Shown: in pieces, positions 1 to 8,950 of the stretch
How the letters are laid out: every line of letters begins with the position of its first letter
Numbering within the stretch: the first letter of the stretch is position 1
Assembly (NCBI GenBank): GCA_026391355.1
Contig: JAPLDH010000077.1
Span: 62,001 to 126,000, forward strand
From: Bacteroidota bacterium
GTDB lineage: Bacteria > Bacteroidota > Bacteroidia > Bacteroidales > FEN-979
Direction of reading: 5' to 3'
DNA length: 64,000 nt
Notes under the pieces: model-generated
Databases searched by the model: none
Seen by the model: only the letters and a program-made list of their open reading frames with translations
Told to the model about the DNA's origin: nothing
Program-made: the position numbers and the translations under genes

Positions 1-242
1 TGAACATTCAAGCAAGAAAGTTGGTTTTAATTGAAGAATTCCTCCGAATTAGTGATAAGAGTTTTATCTCTAAACTTGAATCATTTATCAGGCAGGAAAA
101 GAAAAAATCATACGAAAAGGAATTAAATCCTATGTCAATGAATGAATTCCATGAAATGATCGACCAGGCAAAACAAGATAGCGAGACCGGCCGGGTTATC
201 TCTCACCAGGCACTAAAAAAGAAGGTCAAGACATGGAAATAA
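1..242 (+). CDS. Antitoxin of a type II toxin-antitoxin pair (5' end at window edge)
   Basis: A small acidic/basic helical protein of about 80 residues, directly upstream of and overlapping a RelE/ParE-like toxin by 10 bases. That is the usual antitoxin position. The reading frame is open from base 3, where it encodes N-I-Q-A-R-K. The window begins with TG, so the natural ATG very probably starts one base outside the window. A TTG at 21 would be a poorer start. The N-terminal part looks like a dimerisation region and the charged C-terminal half (SHQALKKKVKTWK end) would wrap the toxin, as in other antitoxins. The exact antitoxin family is not clear to me. Both genes are likely autoregulated by the complex, but the promoter lies outside the window. 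Confidence 0.7.
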   Translation, partial: NIQARKLVLIEEFLRISDKSFISKLESFIRQEKKKSYEKELNPMSMNEFHEMIDQAKQDSETGRVISHQALKKKVKTWK

Positions 243-541
243 GGATTGAATGGTCTGAATTATCGGAAAGACAACTCAAAGATATTTTTGACTACTACTC
301 ATTAGAGGTAAGTCCCGGAATCGCAAGAAAAATAATCAATAGAATAATTGACAGAGTATCTATACTGGAAAGCAATCCATTAGCGGGTCCTAAGGAAGAA
401 CTTCTGAGCGAATATCCCGAAGAGTTCAGATACCTCGTTGAAAGCAACTATAAGATAATTTACTGGAAAAAGGAAAACCTTGTCACAATCGCATCTATTT
501 TTGATTGCCGGCAGAATCCCGAGAAAATCAAGAAAATATAG
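233..541 (+). CDS. RelE/ParE-family toxin
   Basis: A 102-residue protein with the RelE/ParE layout. The N-terminal strand IRIEWSE is followed by helix LKDIFDYY (residues 15-22), a NPLAGP turn (48-53), the strand pair FRYLV/YKIIYW (65-78), and a C-terminal strand ending in IFDCRQNP (89-96). Family members cleave ribosome-bound mRNA (RelE) or inhibit gyrase (ParE). The sequence alone does not settle which. The ParE-like length and the IFDCRQNP end, where many ParE/RelE proteins have an H-x-R-R-x-P type motif, fit a ParE/RelE-like fold. It overlaps the antitoxin gene by 10 bases, so the pair is co-translated. Confidence 0.8.
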   Translation: MEIRIEWSELSERQLKDIFDYYSLEVSPGIARKIINRIIDRVSILESNPLAGPKEELLSEYPEEFRYLVESNYKIIYWKKENLVTIASIFDCRQNPEKIKKI

Positions 542-929
542 CAAACACTAATCGAATCACCAGCCCCGCCAGTAAGGAAGGCAATCCGGCCGCCGGCAGA
601 CTGGTGTATTGAACACTCGTATCCTATTTACCGAAATCTTGCATTGTTATTTGCCGTTTACAAGGGAGTTGCTGGAACTCATTTTCTCCTCGTATTTCAC
701 CTCCCATCCATTCTCAATATTATTTTGTAGTGCAGTTAAGGTTTGTATTTCGGAGTAAAAAGTAGATAGTACAAACGTCAATCCATGTACTTGTAAGATT
801 CAGTATAGTAAACTATTTTTTGTCAGGAATATTATTTTCATGATATTTGACAACCAAACCTTAAAATTCCAATAAGCCATTCATTGGATTCTCCCTAGAT
901 TCAGTTCTGGAACCTTTAATTAAACGAAC
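542..929. other. Intergenic region without a recognisable gene
   Basis: About 390 bases between the toxin gene and the large TPR/transglutaminase gene. I see only very short reading frames and no tRNA-like fold. Bases 560-605 are markedly GC-richer than the AT-rich rest. The leader of the downstream gene must start here. A near-match to the Bacteroidota -7 box (GATATTTG, one mismatch) lies near 842-849, but it lacks a clear -33 partner. Confidence 0.5.
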
Positions 930-3900
930 ATGAAAAAAACTCTTCAATCCTTCCTGTCACTATGCGTTATCCTGCTTTTCCCTTTCAGCTCCGGAAGATG
1001 TTTTTCGGCAGATGATGTATGGAAAGCCCTTTCAAAGCATGACCGTAAACAGGCCAGGGAGTTGTTGAACAAGGCCATCAATGATCCAACGTCAAAAACC
1101 GAAGCAACCATGATACTTATGTTGCTGAACAATGCGGAAGATAAGACCGGCAACCTGGAATTGATGCAAAGCATTTATCCATCGCTGGATCCACCATCGC
1201 CATACATATTTGCATACTGGCTGGATGATGCCATTTCAGGAAATTATTTGAAGAGGAACGACAAGCAACTGAATTTCCTGAAACAGATACGGGATGATCA
1301 CAGGTTGAATTCCAGCATTACTGCCGGGATGAATTATATTCTGGGAGTAAAATATTTTTATTCAAATAAGGTGGATGAAGGTCTTAAGGATTGGTCAGCT
1401 ATCCATGCATTGGGCAACTGGCAGATTACCGGACATTTTGACAACTCTTCAGGCAGTGGATTTGATAAGGATTACGACCCTGTTGCACATCCTGAACCAA
1501 CAGCGCATTTCATTTCACGGACGAATTCCGACATATATTGGTTCACACCCAAATATCCCCAGCGTGATGCATGGTTCGCACCACGGTATTACATTCCCGT
1601 TGAACAAGGGATTGTCTATGGTCAGACTTTTATCAATTCTCCTGCTGACCAGCAGGTTATTCTGACGCTCGGTGGAGCAGGAAGCCTGAAAGTTTGGGTG
1701 AATGATCAGCTTGTGATCCGCCAGGAAGAAGAACTGCGTACCGAGCTTGATTTCCATATGCAACCGGTTATGCTGAAAAAAGGCTATAACAGAATCCTCG
1801 TTCAAAACGGTTTTACAGATAAAACAAATTTTCCAAATTTCCTGATCCGTCTGCTTGATTCAAATAGCAAGCCGGTTGAAGGATTAACTTCATCCCCTGA
1901 GTACCAGCCCTATTCAAAAGAGGTATCATCTCTACCAGGACATGCCATTCCCCATTTTGCTGAAGAGTACTTCCGGCAAAAGCTTGTAAAAAACCCTGAT
2001 GACCTGCTTAGTGCTCTTTTAATAAGTGAGGTTTACCTTCGGAGCAAAAAACTGAATGAAGCAATCAATATTCTGACTGATTTTCGGAAACGCTTTCCTG
2101 ATAACGTTCTTATTGAGTCAACTTTACTCAGGAGCTACTCTAAACTCAACGATCGTACACAGGTTATGAAACAGATCGAACAGATACGTACCACAGATCC
2201 GGATCTCGTTTTCCTTGCTGTATATGACTTTGAAGATCACATTGACAAGGAAAATTTCGCGGAAGCAGGCAAAGACCTGGAGAAAATAAAAAATGTCCTT
2301 GGAGAAGAGGATGAATCATACCTGGGATATAAGATCCGATTGTTAAACGGGAAAAAGGATTTCCAGGAAATGATCTCATTAATTGAAAGTGCTTATAAAA
2401 AATACCCTGAAAATACCACCTTATTAACCTATCAGTTCCACATTCTTAAAAACAATGGGAAAAACCCGGAGGAACCGGTAAACCTGCTTGAAAAGTACCT
2501 GGCTACAAATATTGACATCCAGATAGAAGAGAAGCTGATCAGTGAATACTCCAATCTCAACAATACCCGAAAAATGGAGAAACATTACCTGAACCTTCGT
2601 GAAAATTTCCCGGAAGAACCCAAATATCCCAACAATCTTGCTGTGTTTTATTACAACCAGAAGGATCACAAATCGGCGCTCCAAGTTATCAACAGGGGTT
2701 TGGAGAATGCACCGTTTTATTCTACCTACTGGTCGAACCGGGGTTATCTGAATGAGGCGTTGGGGAATAAACCTGCTGCCATTGACGATTTAAAAAAAGC
2801 CATCCATTACGATCCGAACCTTTTTGATTGCCGTGAAAAAGTCAGACAACTGCAAAACAAGCAACCTGTAGAAAGCTATTTCGGAAACCCGGATGATGAT
2901 AAGCTCATCCAGGCTGCCCTGGAAAGCAAGGTGGAATCGGACCGCAATTTTAATTACCTTTTTAATGAGCATGACTATGTCCTTTACACAGAAGGAGCAT
3001 CGACCGAATATTCACGGATGGCAGTGAAAATGCTGAATGAAACCGGGGTAAAAAAATGGAAAGAAAGCCAGATCTCCTATAACGAGCAATGGCAGAAACT
3101 TACCATAGAAAAAGCGGAAGTCCGTAAAAAATCGGGATCAAAGGTTGTTGCAGAACAAAACCAGAACCAGTTGGTTTTTACCTCCCTCGAACCGGGTGAT
3201 GTGATCTATATCATCTACCGTTTTGAAAACTATACAGGTGGGAAACTTGCCAAAGAATTGTGGTTTGACCATGTATTCAATGATTTTGTTCCGGTAGGTG
3301 AGGATAAGTTGCGACTCTTTATTCCTGCAGGAGTCGAATTCTTTACAAAATCTGATAATATTGATATTCAGCCAAAAAAGACTCAAATTGACGATTTCAC
3401 CTGCTATGAATGGACTTCACCCAACCCGATCGAATGCAAGAGTGAGTCATATATGCCTTCTATTGACGAATGTGGAATGGCTGTTCATCTTTCAACAGTA
3501 AAATCCTGGAAAACTATTTCCGAATGGTACCGCGACATCGCTTTACCCCAGGCAAAGGAAGATTATAACCTGAACCAGGTGTTTGACAAAATATTTCATG
3601 ATACAGTTTATACCTCTGACAGAGAAAAGGCAAAAGCCATCTACAATTTTATTTGTGATAATATTCGCAGCAGTTTTATTTCGTTCCGTCAGAGCAATTA
3701 TATCCCGCAAACACCAATGGTAACCATCAGTACGCAACTGGGAGATTGCAAAGACCTTTCAACGCTTTTCCATACACTTGCCAAGAAAGCGGGATTGAAG
3801 ACGCACCTTGTGCTTGTCAGTACACGCGACAATGGAGAGGAGAATATGAAGGTTCCATCTACCAATTTCAACCACTGTATCGTACGGATTGACCTGAAGG

Positions 3901-4697
3901 ATGGACCCATCTACCAGGAGTTTACAGATGCCATGCTCGGTTTCGGGATAATGCCCAATGATATCATTAATGCACAGGCGCTGGTCATTCCCAATTCAAC
4001 AGATGATACAACTGGAACGATGTTGATTCACATTCCCGATAATTCCTCAGTTCCAAATATTATTAGGCGGACCACCGCGCTAAAGGTAAAAGATACCAGG
4101 CTCGTCATAACCAGTGAAGTAGAAGGAAATGGAATTGCCAGCGGCGATTATCGTAGTTATTTCAGCGGACTGACCAAGGATGAGTTGAGGGAAACGGTGA
4201 AGAATGTCCTGACTAAATTAACCGGCAGCAATATGATCCTCGATACATTTTCCATCGAGAATGTTAAGAAACGTGATTTACCTGTAAAAATGAAAGCTGA
4301 TTTTGCACTGGAAGGAGAAATCAAATCGATTGGAGGAATGAAGGTTGTTAAAATTCCATTTTTCGAGAAGATCTTCACGCTCGATCCTTTCCCCGATGAA
4401 AAGAGGGTTCATCCTATCCAGTACTGGTCATATGAAAGCAATGATGAATACAATTCAGACATCACCCTGGAACTGCCTGCAGATTCCAAGTTTGTTGAAG
4501 TACCTGAATCCGTGACCTTCACCAACAGGTTTATCAGTTATTCACTGACCGTTGAGAAATTGTCGGATAACCGTGTAAAGATCTCCAGAAATGCAAAAAT
4601 CAACCGAAAATCCATTCCTGCATCTCAATACGAGGAATTCAGGGATACTGTGAAAAAGGTGGTAAAGGCAGAGGATATGTACATCGCCTATAAGTAA
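930..4697 (+). CDS. Large exported TPR / DUF3857 / transglutaminase-like protein
   Basis: A 1255-residue protein with an N-terminal signal peptide (hydrophobic residues 8-20, likely cleavage near residue 26). A lectin/PA14-like beta-sandwich region follows at about 200-307, then TPR-like helical repeats at about 330-650. A DUF3857 domain (about 690-810) and a transglutaminase-like domain (about 890-1010) come next, with a beta-rich C-terminus. The transglutaminase triad is visible as C940 in GDCKD, H982 in NHC and D1000 in TDAML, so an active cysteine enzyme is possible. DUF3857-transglutaminase proteins are common in Bacteroidota envelopes, often of unknown substrate. Here the long TPR/PA14-like front end suggests binding of a protein or polysaccharide partner (inference). 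The gene stands alone and converges on the T9SS cargo gene 17 bases away. Confidence 0.85.
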   Translation: MKKTLQSFLSLCVILLFPFSSGRCFSADDVWKALSKHDRKQARELLNKAINDPTSKTEATMILMLLNNAEDKTGNLELMQSIYPSLDPPSPYIFAYWLDDAISGNYLKRNDKQLNFLKQIRDDHRLNSSITAGMNYILGVKYFYSNKVDEGLKDWSAIHALGNWQITGHFDNSSGSGFDKDYDPVAHPEPTAHFISRTNSDIYWFTPKYPQRDAWFAPRYYIPVEQGIVYGQTFINSPADQQVILTLGGAGSLKVWVNDQLVIRQEEELRTELDFHMQPVMLKKGYNRILVQNGFTDKTNFPNFLIRLLDSNSKPVEGLTSSPEYQPYSKEVSSLPGHAIPHFAEEYFRQKLVKNPDDLLSALLISEVYLRSKKLNEAINILTDFRKRFPDNVLIESTLLRSYSKLNDRTQVMKQIEQIRTTDPDLVFLAVYDFEDHIDKENFAEAGKDLEKIKNVLGEEDESYLGYKIRLLNGKKDFQEMISLIESAYKKYPENTTLLTYQFHILKNNGKNPEEPVNLLEKYLATNIDIQIEEKLISEYSNLNNTRKMEKHYLNLRENFPEEPKYPNNLAVFYYNQKDHKSALQVINRGLENAPFYSTYWSNRGYLNEALGNKPAAIDDLKKAIHYDPNLFDCREKVRQLQNKQPVESYFGNPDDDKLIQAALESKVESDRNFNYLFNEHDYVLYTEGASTEYSRMAVKMLNETGVKKWKESQISYNEQWQKLTIEKAEVRKKSGSKVVAEQNQNQLVFTSLEPGDVIYIIYRFENYTGGKLAKELWFDHVFNDFVPVGEDKLRLFIPAGVEFFTKSDNIDIQPKKTQIDDFTCYEWTSPNPIECKSESYMPSIDECGMAVHLSTVKSWKTISEWYRDIALPQAKEDYNLNQVFDKIFHDTVYTSDREKAKAIYNFICDNIRSSFISFRQSNYIPQTPMVTISTQLGDCKDLSTLFHTLAKKAGLKTHLVLVSTRDNGEENMKVPSTNFNHCIVRIDLKDGPIYQEFTDAMLGFGIMPNDIINAQALVIPNSTDDTTGTMLIHIPDNSSVPNIIRRTTALKVKDTRLVITSEVEGNGIASGDYRSYFSGLTKDELRETVKNVLTKLTGSNMILDTFSIENVKKRDLPVKMKADFALEGEIKSIGGMKVVKIPFFEKIFTLDPFPDEKRVHPIQYWSYESNDEYNSDITLELPADSKFVEVPESVTFTNRFISYSLTVEKLSDNRVKISRNAKINRKSIPASQYEEFRDTVKKVVKAEDMYIAYK

Positions 4698-4714
4698 TTA
4701 TAGAGAAATATTGC

Positions 4715-6811
4715 CTATTGCCTTCTAATAATAATCTTTTCAACATAAGCACCGTTCCTGCCGGTTATCCTGACAAAATAGATTCCTTGCGGATATACGG
4801 AACAATTAATCTGGATTTTCTGATGATTTTCCGTGTTGTTTACCGGTATTGATGAAATGAGCTTGCCATCGGACGAAAATATCTCTACCCTTAAAGTTTC
4901 CTGATAATTTCCGTTCAAAACAATTTCTGCATTATCATTAACCGGGTTTGGATATATAGAAAATCCGGCTTGCGGCTGCTGATCTTCGATACCTGTAAAA
5001 TCGCCAAGGCTGCGTTTGAAAATTCCACAGTTTTCATTGCCGCTGGTAGAAGCAAAGATCGTATTAGCTCCTATCATGATGTTGGGAACCATAGGAACAA
5101 CTATATTGTCGGTGATATAGCTCCAGGAAGTGCCGGAATTCTTGGTCATCAGTACCTGTCCGTCGCTTGTACCGATAAAAAGCAGGTTATTGTACCCGGT
5201 CACGGTGAAAACAGAATTGCTTACAATGCCTGCACTGGCTGAAATCCAGACATGAGGGTTGATTGTATCCAGACGTTTCCAAACACCGATGTCTGTTCCT
5301 GCAAATAACATCCCGCCGGCAATTCCGACTGAATAGACGGTACCTGGGATACCCAGTCCGGAAGTGGACCATGAAAGACCATTATCCAATGATTCGTAAA
5401 CTCCATCGGTTGCACCCGCATAAATGGTATTGTTGGCAAAGAATATACAGTTGATCGATTTCCCGTTCAGTCCATTTAATGAAAAGTTTACGCCATTGTT
5501 GGTTGAGGTGTAGATGCCATTGGGTGTACCTGCAAAAAGCTTATTATTATTGAAAGTAATTGTATTTGAAGGCGGACTTGAAGAGCCTGAGAGATTCCAG
5601 GTGGATCCTCCGTCTGTCGATTTCAGGATTCCTTTCGAAGAAGCAGCAAAAAGTGTTGAACCATTCATTGTGAATCCATAGACATGGCAGGCAGTATCAG
5701 TTACCGTAACATTAATGATGGCCACTGACCATGTGGAACCATTATCCTGTGAGTGGAAAATTCCGGAATAAGTTCCTGCAAGTACATTTGATCCAGTATA
5801 AAAAGTTACATTCACAAACGGATCTGTCAATGCGTGGATCCCATCCCATGCTGCTCCATTATCGGTCGACTGGTAAAGGCTCCCGGAGGGTATCCAATAT
5901 GGAGGTAACACTAAATATTCACCCGCAAAAATGTTCGTTCCTGAAACTGCAATCTCATCCAATACTTTACCGGTTAACCCTATTGAAACCCAATCACCTG
6001 CTACAGTAGCTTTAAATACACCCTGATCTGTTGCAGCGTATAACCATCTTCCATTGATAACTAATTTATTTACATCACGACCCGCCAATCCCATTGAATT
6101 CCATGTCGTAGCACCATCTGTTGAATAATAAAAACCTGCTGATGCCAACCCGATGTATAATGTATCGTTCTTCGGTGCAATTGTCAGCGCCTGGTGGTTC
6201 GAGTATGGAAGCCCTGATATAGCCGGTGTCCAAGTTAATCCATTGCTGAGGGATTTGTACACACCATTATCTGTGGCTGCATACAGGACCGTACCGATAT
6301 TTGTCATTGCATGGATACTACTCTCGGGCAATCCGGTAGACATGTATGTCCAGCTATCGCCTGAATTCGTGGACCGCAGGATGCCCCCGATCAATCCGAG
6401 AAAAACATAATTCCCGGTGATAAATACACATTCTATTGATGAATAATAACCTTCATAACCTGAACTGATATCCTCCCAGGTTACGCCATTGTCTTTGGAA
6501 CGCTGGATATGAGCAGTGCCTGTATAGTCGAAATATGCAACAATGATCGTTGATCCGTTTGCTCCTAAATTCCCGGTGATCTCATTCCCGGATCCATCCT
6601 GCATATGATTCCATGAGTCACCATGATCATCCGACACATATAAACCAAATGAGTTGGTAAAAAAGAGCCTGGTATCTGTACTTGCAAACCGGTATGGGTT
6701 CACACCCAAAATACATCCGGAATTTGTCCATTGGGCATGGGCAGCATAAAAGAACAATGTAAATAATACGATGAAACAAATACTTTTGGGAAATTTGGAA
6801 AATAGTGTCAT
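4715..6811 (-). CDS. Secreted Asp-box beta-propeller protein with T9SS sorting domain
   Basis: A 698-residue exported protein. A Sec signal peptide (hydrophobic residues 11-24, cleavage after AHA before QWTN) is followed by many repeats carrying Asp-box-like motifs of the form S-x-D-x-G-x-T-W (for example STDGGSTW, SLDNGLSW, SKDNGVTW). These repeats alternate with LFAGT/LYAAT strands. This is the sialidase/Vps10/photosystem-assembly type of beta-propeller. The last 83 residues, from about 616 (YPNPVND onwards), form a type A T9SS C-terminal sorting domain with the YPNP, GIYFVRI and KIIIRRQ ends. It should cross the outer membrane by the T9SS encoded at 37313-43377 and be anchored or released. 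Its ligand is unknown and no catalytic residues are evident. A clear Bacteroidota promoter lies about 75 bases upstream. Confidence 0.9.
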   Translation of the reverse strand: MTLFSKFPKSICFIVLFTLFFYAAHAQWTNSGCILGVNPYRFASTDTRLFFTNSFGLYVSDDHGDSWNHMQDGSGNEITGNLGANGSTIIVAYFDYTGTAHIQRSKDNGVTWEDISSGYEGYYSSIECVFITGNYVFLGLIGGILRSTNSGDSWTYMSTGLPESSIHAMTNIGTVLYAATDNGVYKSLSNGLTWTPAISGLPYSNHQALTIAPKNDTLYIGLASAGFYYSTDGATTWNSMGLAGRDVNKLVINGRWLYAATDQGVFKATVAGDWVSIGLTGKVLDEIAVSGTNIFAGEYLVLPPYWIPSGSLYQSTDNGAAWDGIHALTDPFVNVTFYTGSNVLAGTYSGIFHSQDNGSTWSVAIINVTVTDTACHVYGFTMNGSTLFAASSKGILKSTDGGSTWNLSGSSSPPSNTITFNNNKLFAGTPNGIYTSTNNGVNFSLNGLNGKSINCIFFANNTIYAGATDGVYESLDNGLSWSTSGLGIPGTVYSVGIAGGMLFAGTDIGVWKRLDTINPHVWISASAGIVSNSVFTVTGYNNLLFIGTSDGQVLMTKNSGTSWSYITDNIVVPMVPNIMIGANTIFASTSGNENCGIFKRSLGDFTGIEDQQPQAGFSIYPNPVNDNAEIVLNGNYQETLRVEIFSSDGKLISSIPVNNTENHQKIQINCSVYPQGIYFVRITGRNGAYVEKIIIRRQ

Positions 6812-6893
6812 GTGATATAAGGTTTATGATGGTTATTGAAAGGTATCGAAGTTTGCATTTTAAGGGACACGCAACAAGGCATCAGTCCCCCTT

Positions 6894-6924
6894 CAAAATT
6901 ATAAACTTAGATTGAGATGACAAA
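6894..6924 (-). promoter_or_regulatory. Predicted Bacteroidota promoter of the T9SS cargo gene
   Basis: Read on the minus strand, a TTTG (-33 box, plus-strand 6921-6924) is separated by 19 bases from TAATTTTG (-7 box, 6894-6901). This matches the consensus TTTG-N19..21-TAnnTTTG. It points to the beta-propeller gene whose ATG is at 6811, giving a leader of about 75 bases. Confidence 0.6.
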
Positions 6925-6972
6925 AATATTTGAGAAAAACATGCCAGGGGTTTTCATCACCCTTGAGGCGGA

Positions 6973-7605
6973 TCATTTTTTCCGGGAAATCATCAGTCCA
7001 TCCCTGATGGGAAGAAGAATATTCTCAACGCGATCATCGTTCAGAACAAATTCATTGTAGCGGATGATCCCCCTGGCATCCTTGTCGGTGGTCTTTTCAT
7101 CCAGCACCTTCCCGCCCCAGAGCGCATTGTCGGCCAGGATGAACCCGCCGGAGCGGACCGCATTAAAGACCATGTTGTAATAGGTGAGGTAATTGGGTTT
7201 ATCAGCATCGATAAAAACCAGGTCCCATTTTTCTTTGAGCGAAGAAATCACTTTCTCTGCTTCGCCGATATGAAGTATTATCTTATCGGTCAACCCTGCC
7301 TCCGCTATGTATTTTCTGATGATCTCTTCCTGCTCCGGGTTTACTTCAATGGTATGCAAAAAACCGCCCTTCTGCAAACCCTCTGAAAGACAAATTGCAG
7401 AATATCCGGTAAATGTTCCTATCTCCAGTATCCTCAATGGCTTTATCATTGCACTGATCATTCTTAATAACGTTCCCTGCACATGGCCGGAGAGCATCCT
7501 CGGATACATTTGTGTAAGGTTGGTTTCCCTGTTGAGTTTCGCCAGCAAAGGCGACTCTTTGGAAGTGTGAACCTCGGCATATTCAAGCAATTTTTCTGAT
7601 ATCAT
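6973..7605 (-). CDS. SAM-dependent O-methyltransferase (class I, COG4122 type)
   Basis: A 210-residue cytosolic methyltransferase of the catechol-O-methyltransferase-like family, close to the usual length of about 215. Motif I is LEIGTFTGYS (60-69) for SAM binding, with E88 in the TIEVNP strand contacting the ribose. The metal-binding aspartates lie in FIDADKPNY (D133, D135) and at ADN (D159, N160), as in divalent-metal O-methyltransferases. The true acceptor is unknown for most bacterial members. It lies 115 bases downstream of the M16 peptidase gene, separated by the inverted repeat at 7651-7715, so it may or may not share that operon. Confidence 0.9.
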   Translation of the reverse strand: MISEKLLEYAEVHTSKESPLLAKLNRETNLTQMYPRMLSGHVQGTLLRMISAMIKPLRILEIGTFTGYSAICLSEGLQKGGFLHTIEVNPEQEEIIRKYIAEAGLTDKIILHIGEAEKVISSLKEKWDLVFIDADKPNYLTYYNMVFNAVRSGGFILADNALWGGKVLDEKTTDKDARGIIRYNEFVLNDDRVENILLPIRDGLMISRKK

Positions 7606-7650
7606 AATCCTTATAAATAAAATTCAAAAGTCAAAATTGATTGATATTTT

Positions 7651-7715
7651 CACCGCAAAGTCGCAAAGACGCTAAGAAAAAATTTATTTATTTGCGTCTT
7701 AGTGTCTTAGCGGTG
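7651..7715. repeat. Imperfect inverted repeat built from AAGACGC-like subunits
   Basis: The left arm CACCGCAAAGTCGCAAAGACGC (7651-7672) and right arm GCGTCTTAGTGTCTTAGCGGTG (7694-7715) are inverted with 4 mismatches in 22, around an AT-rich centre. Each arm is itself made of short units of about 8-9 bases (CGCAAAGT, CGCAAAGA, CGCTAAG). It can fold into a long hairpin. The preceding bases 7618-7645 contain AAAATTC/AAAAGTC/AAAATTG runs, another common intergenic motif. It sits in the gap between the M16 peptidase stop and the methyltransferase start. Confidence 0.75.
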
Positions 7716-7720
7716 ATTTT

Positions 7721-8947
7721 TTAGGAAGACAAAAACGTCAGCATCGAGATTTTCCCGGGATCGAGGATTTCATTGGCTGTTTCAAGAAGCTGTTCTGCCG
7801 TGATCGATTCAATGATCTTCACAATCTCCTCGAATGTAAGATACCGGTTCTGAACAAGGTAACCTTTCCCCATGGAAAGCATAAGGTTTAGCTTTGATTC
7901 CTGGGAAATGGCCAATTGTCCGATGAGTTGTTTACGGGCAGTGTGAAGTTGAACAACCCCCATTTTTACCTTTCTGACTTTATCAAGTTCCTTATTTACC
8001 AGGGAAAGCGCTTTTTCAAGTTTTTCTCGCTCTGTTCCAAAATAAATCGACATGATCCCGGTATCAGAATAAGGGGTATAATTGGATTCGATATGGTAGA
8101 CAAGACCATTTTTTTCCCGAAGTGCGATGGAAAGTCGCGAATTCATAACAGGTCCGCCAAGGATATTATTCAGAAATGCCAGGCAATAGCGCCGGTTATC
8201 TTCCAGCGAATATCCGGGGCCTCCCAGAACACAATGGGTTTGAAAGATTTTTTTCTTCGGGGATTTTTGTTGCGGGATATAGCCGGAGAAGGGTTTCCTT
8301 ATGGTATTTCTCAGGTTGGCAGGAATTTCAGAGAAATATTTTTCAACAAGACGAAACATCTTCACGGGATTCATATTACCAACCGAACATATTACAATTT
8401 GGTCAGTATGATAGTTGTTCCCAATGAATGTACGAATATCCGCTGTTTTAAACTTTTTCACATTTTTTGGGGTCCCCAGAATATTCCTGCCTAATGGATG
8501 ACCTGTGAACAACTGGTCTTCAAAATCGTCGAAGATCTGGTCGGAAGGGGAATCCTTGTATGAACGGATCTCTTCGATGACAACAGCCTTTTCTTTTTCC
8601 AGTTCTTTTTGTGGAAAAACAGAATGAAACAGGATGTCGCTCATTAATTCCAGGGTTCGGTCGTAATATGTATTCAAAAATGAGGCATAGATACATGTCT
8701 CTTCTTTGGAAGTATAAGCATTCAAATCAGCGCCGACATTTTCAAGCCGGTTCAGCACCTGGTAAACATTCCGTTTTTCTGTACCTTTAAAAATGACGTG
8801 TTCAATGAAATGAGCTATTCCATGCTCCTTTTCATTCTCATCGCGACTTCCGGCATTGATGAGAACGCCACAATGGGAGACATTTCCCGGCACATTATGA
8901 TGAACGAGACGGATGCCGTTTGGTAAGTTCAATTCATGCAGGTCCAT
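7721..8947 (-). CDS. M16-family (insulinase-like) zinc peptidase
   Basis: A 408-residue single-unit M16B peptidase resembling mitochondrial processing peptidase beta and bacterial processing proteases. The inverted zinc motif H-F-I-E-H lies at 46-50 with the general base E49. The third zinc ligand is the glutamate pair E125/E126 in VIEEIR, about 76 residues downstream as the family expects. The C-terminal half carries the substrate-binding repeat (GGPVMNSRL, EKNGLVYH). No signal peptide is seen, so it is predicted cytosolic. It begins 3 bases after mutB ends, which makes it part of the mutA-mutB transcription unit. A direct functional link with the mutase is not obvious. Confidence 0.92.
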   Translation of the reverse strand: MDLHELNLPNGIRLVHHNVPGNVSHCGVLINAGSRDENEKEHGIAHFIEHVIFKGTEKRNVYQVLNRLENVGADLNAYTSKEETCIYASFLNTYYDRTLELMSDILFHSVFPQKELEKEKAVVIEEIRSYKDSPSDQIFDDFEDQLFTGHPLGRNILGTPKNVKKFKTADIRTFIGNNYHTDQIVICSVGNMNPVKMFRLVEKYFSEIPANLRNTIRKPFSGYIPQQKSPKKKIFQTHCVLGGPGYSLEDNRRYCLAFLNNILGGPVMNSRLSIALREKNGLVYHIESNYTPYSDTGIMSIYFGTEREKLEKALSLVNKELDKVRKVKMGVVQLHTARKQLIGQLAISQESKLNLMLSMGKGYLVQNRYLTFEEIVKIIESITAEQLLETANEILDPGKISMLTFLSS

Positions 8948-8950
8948 GAC

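Noticed and set aside
542-929. Possible small RNA or tRNA in the largest intergenic gap
   Set aside because: No cloverleaf, no conserved ncRNA sequence and no terminator were seen.
7916-8494. A 192-codon plus-strand open frame opposite the M16 peptidase
   Set aside because: The minus-strand frame has the zinc motif and full family length. The plus-strand frame is a shadow.
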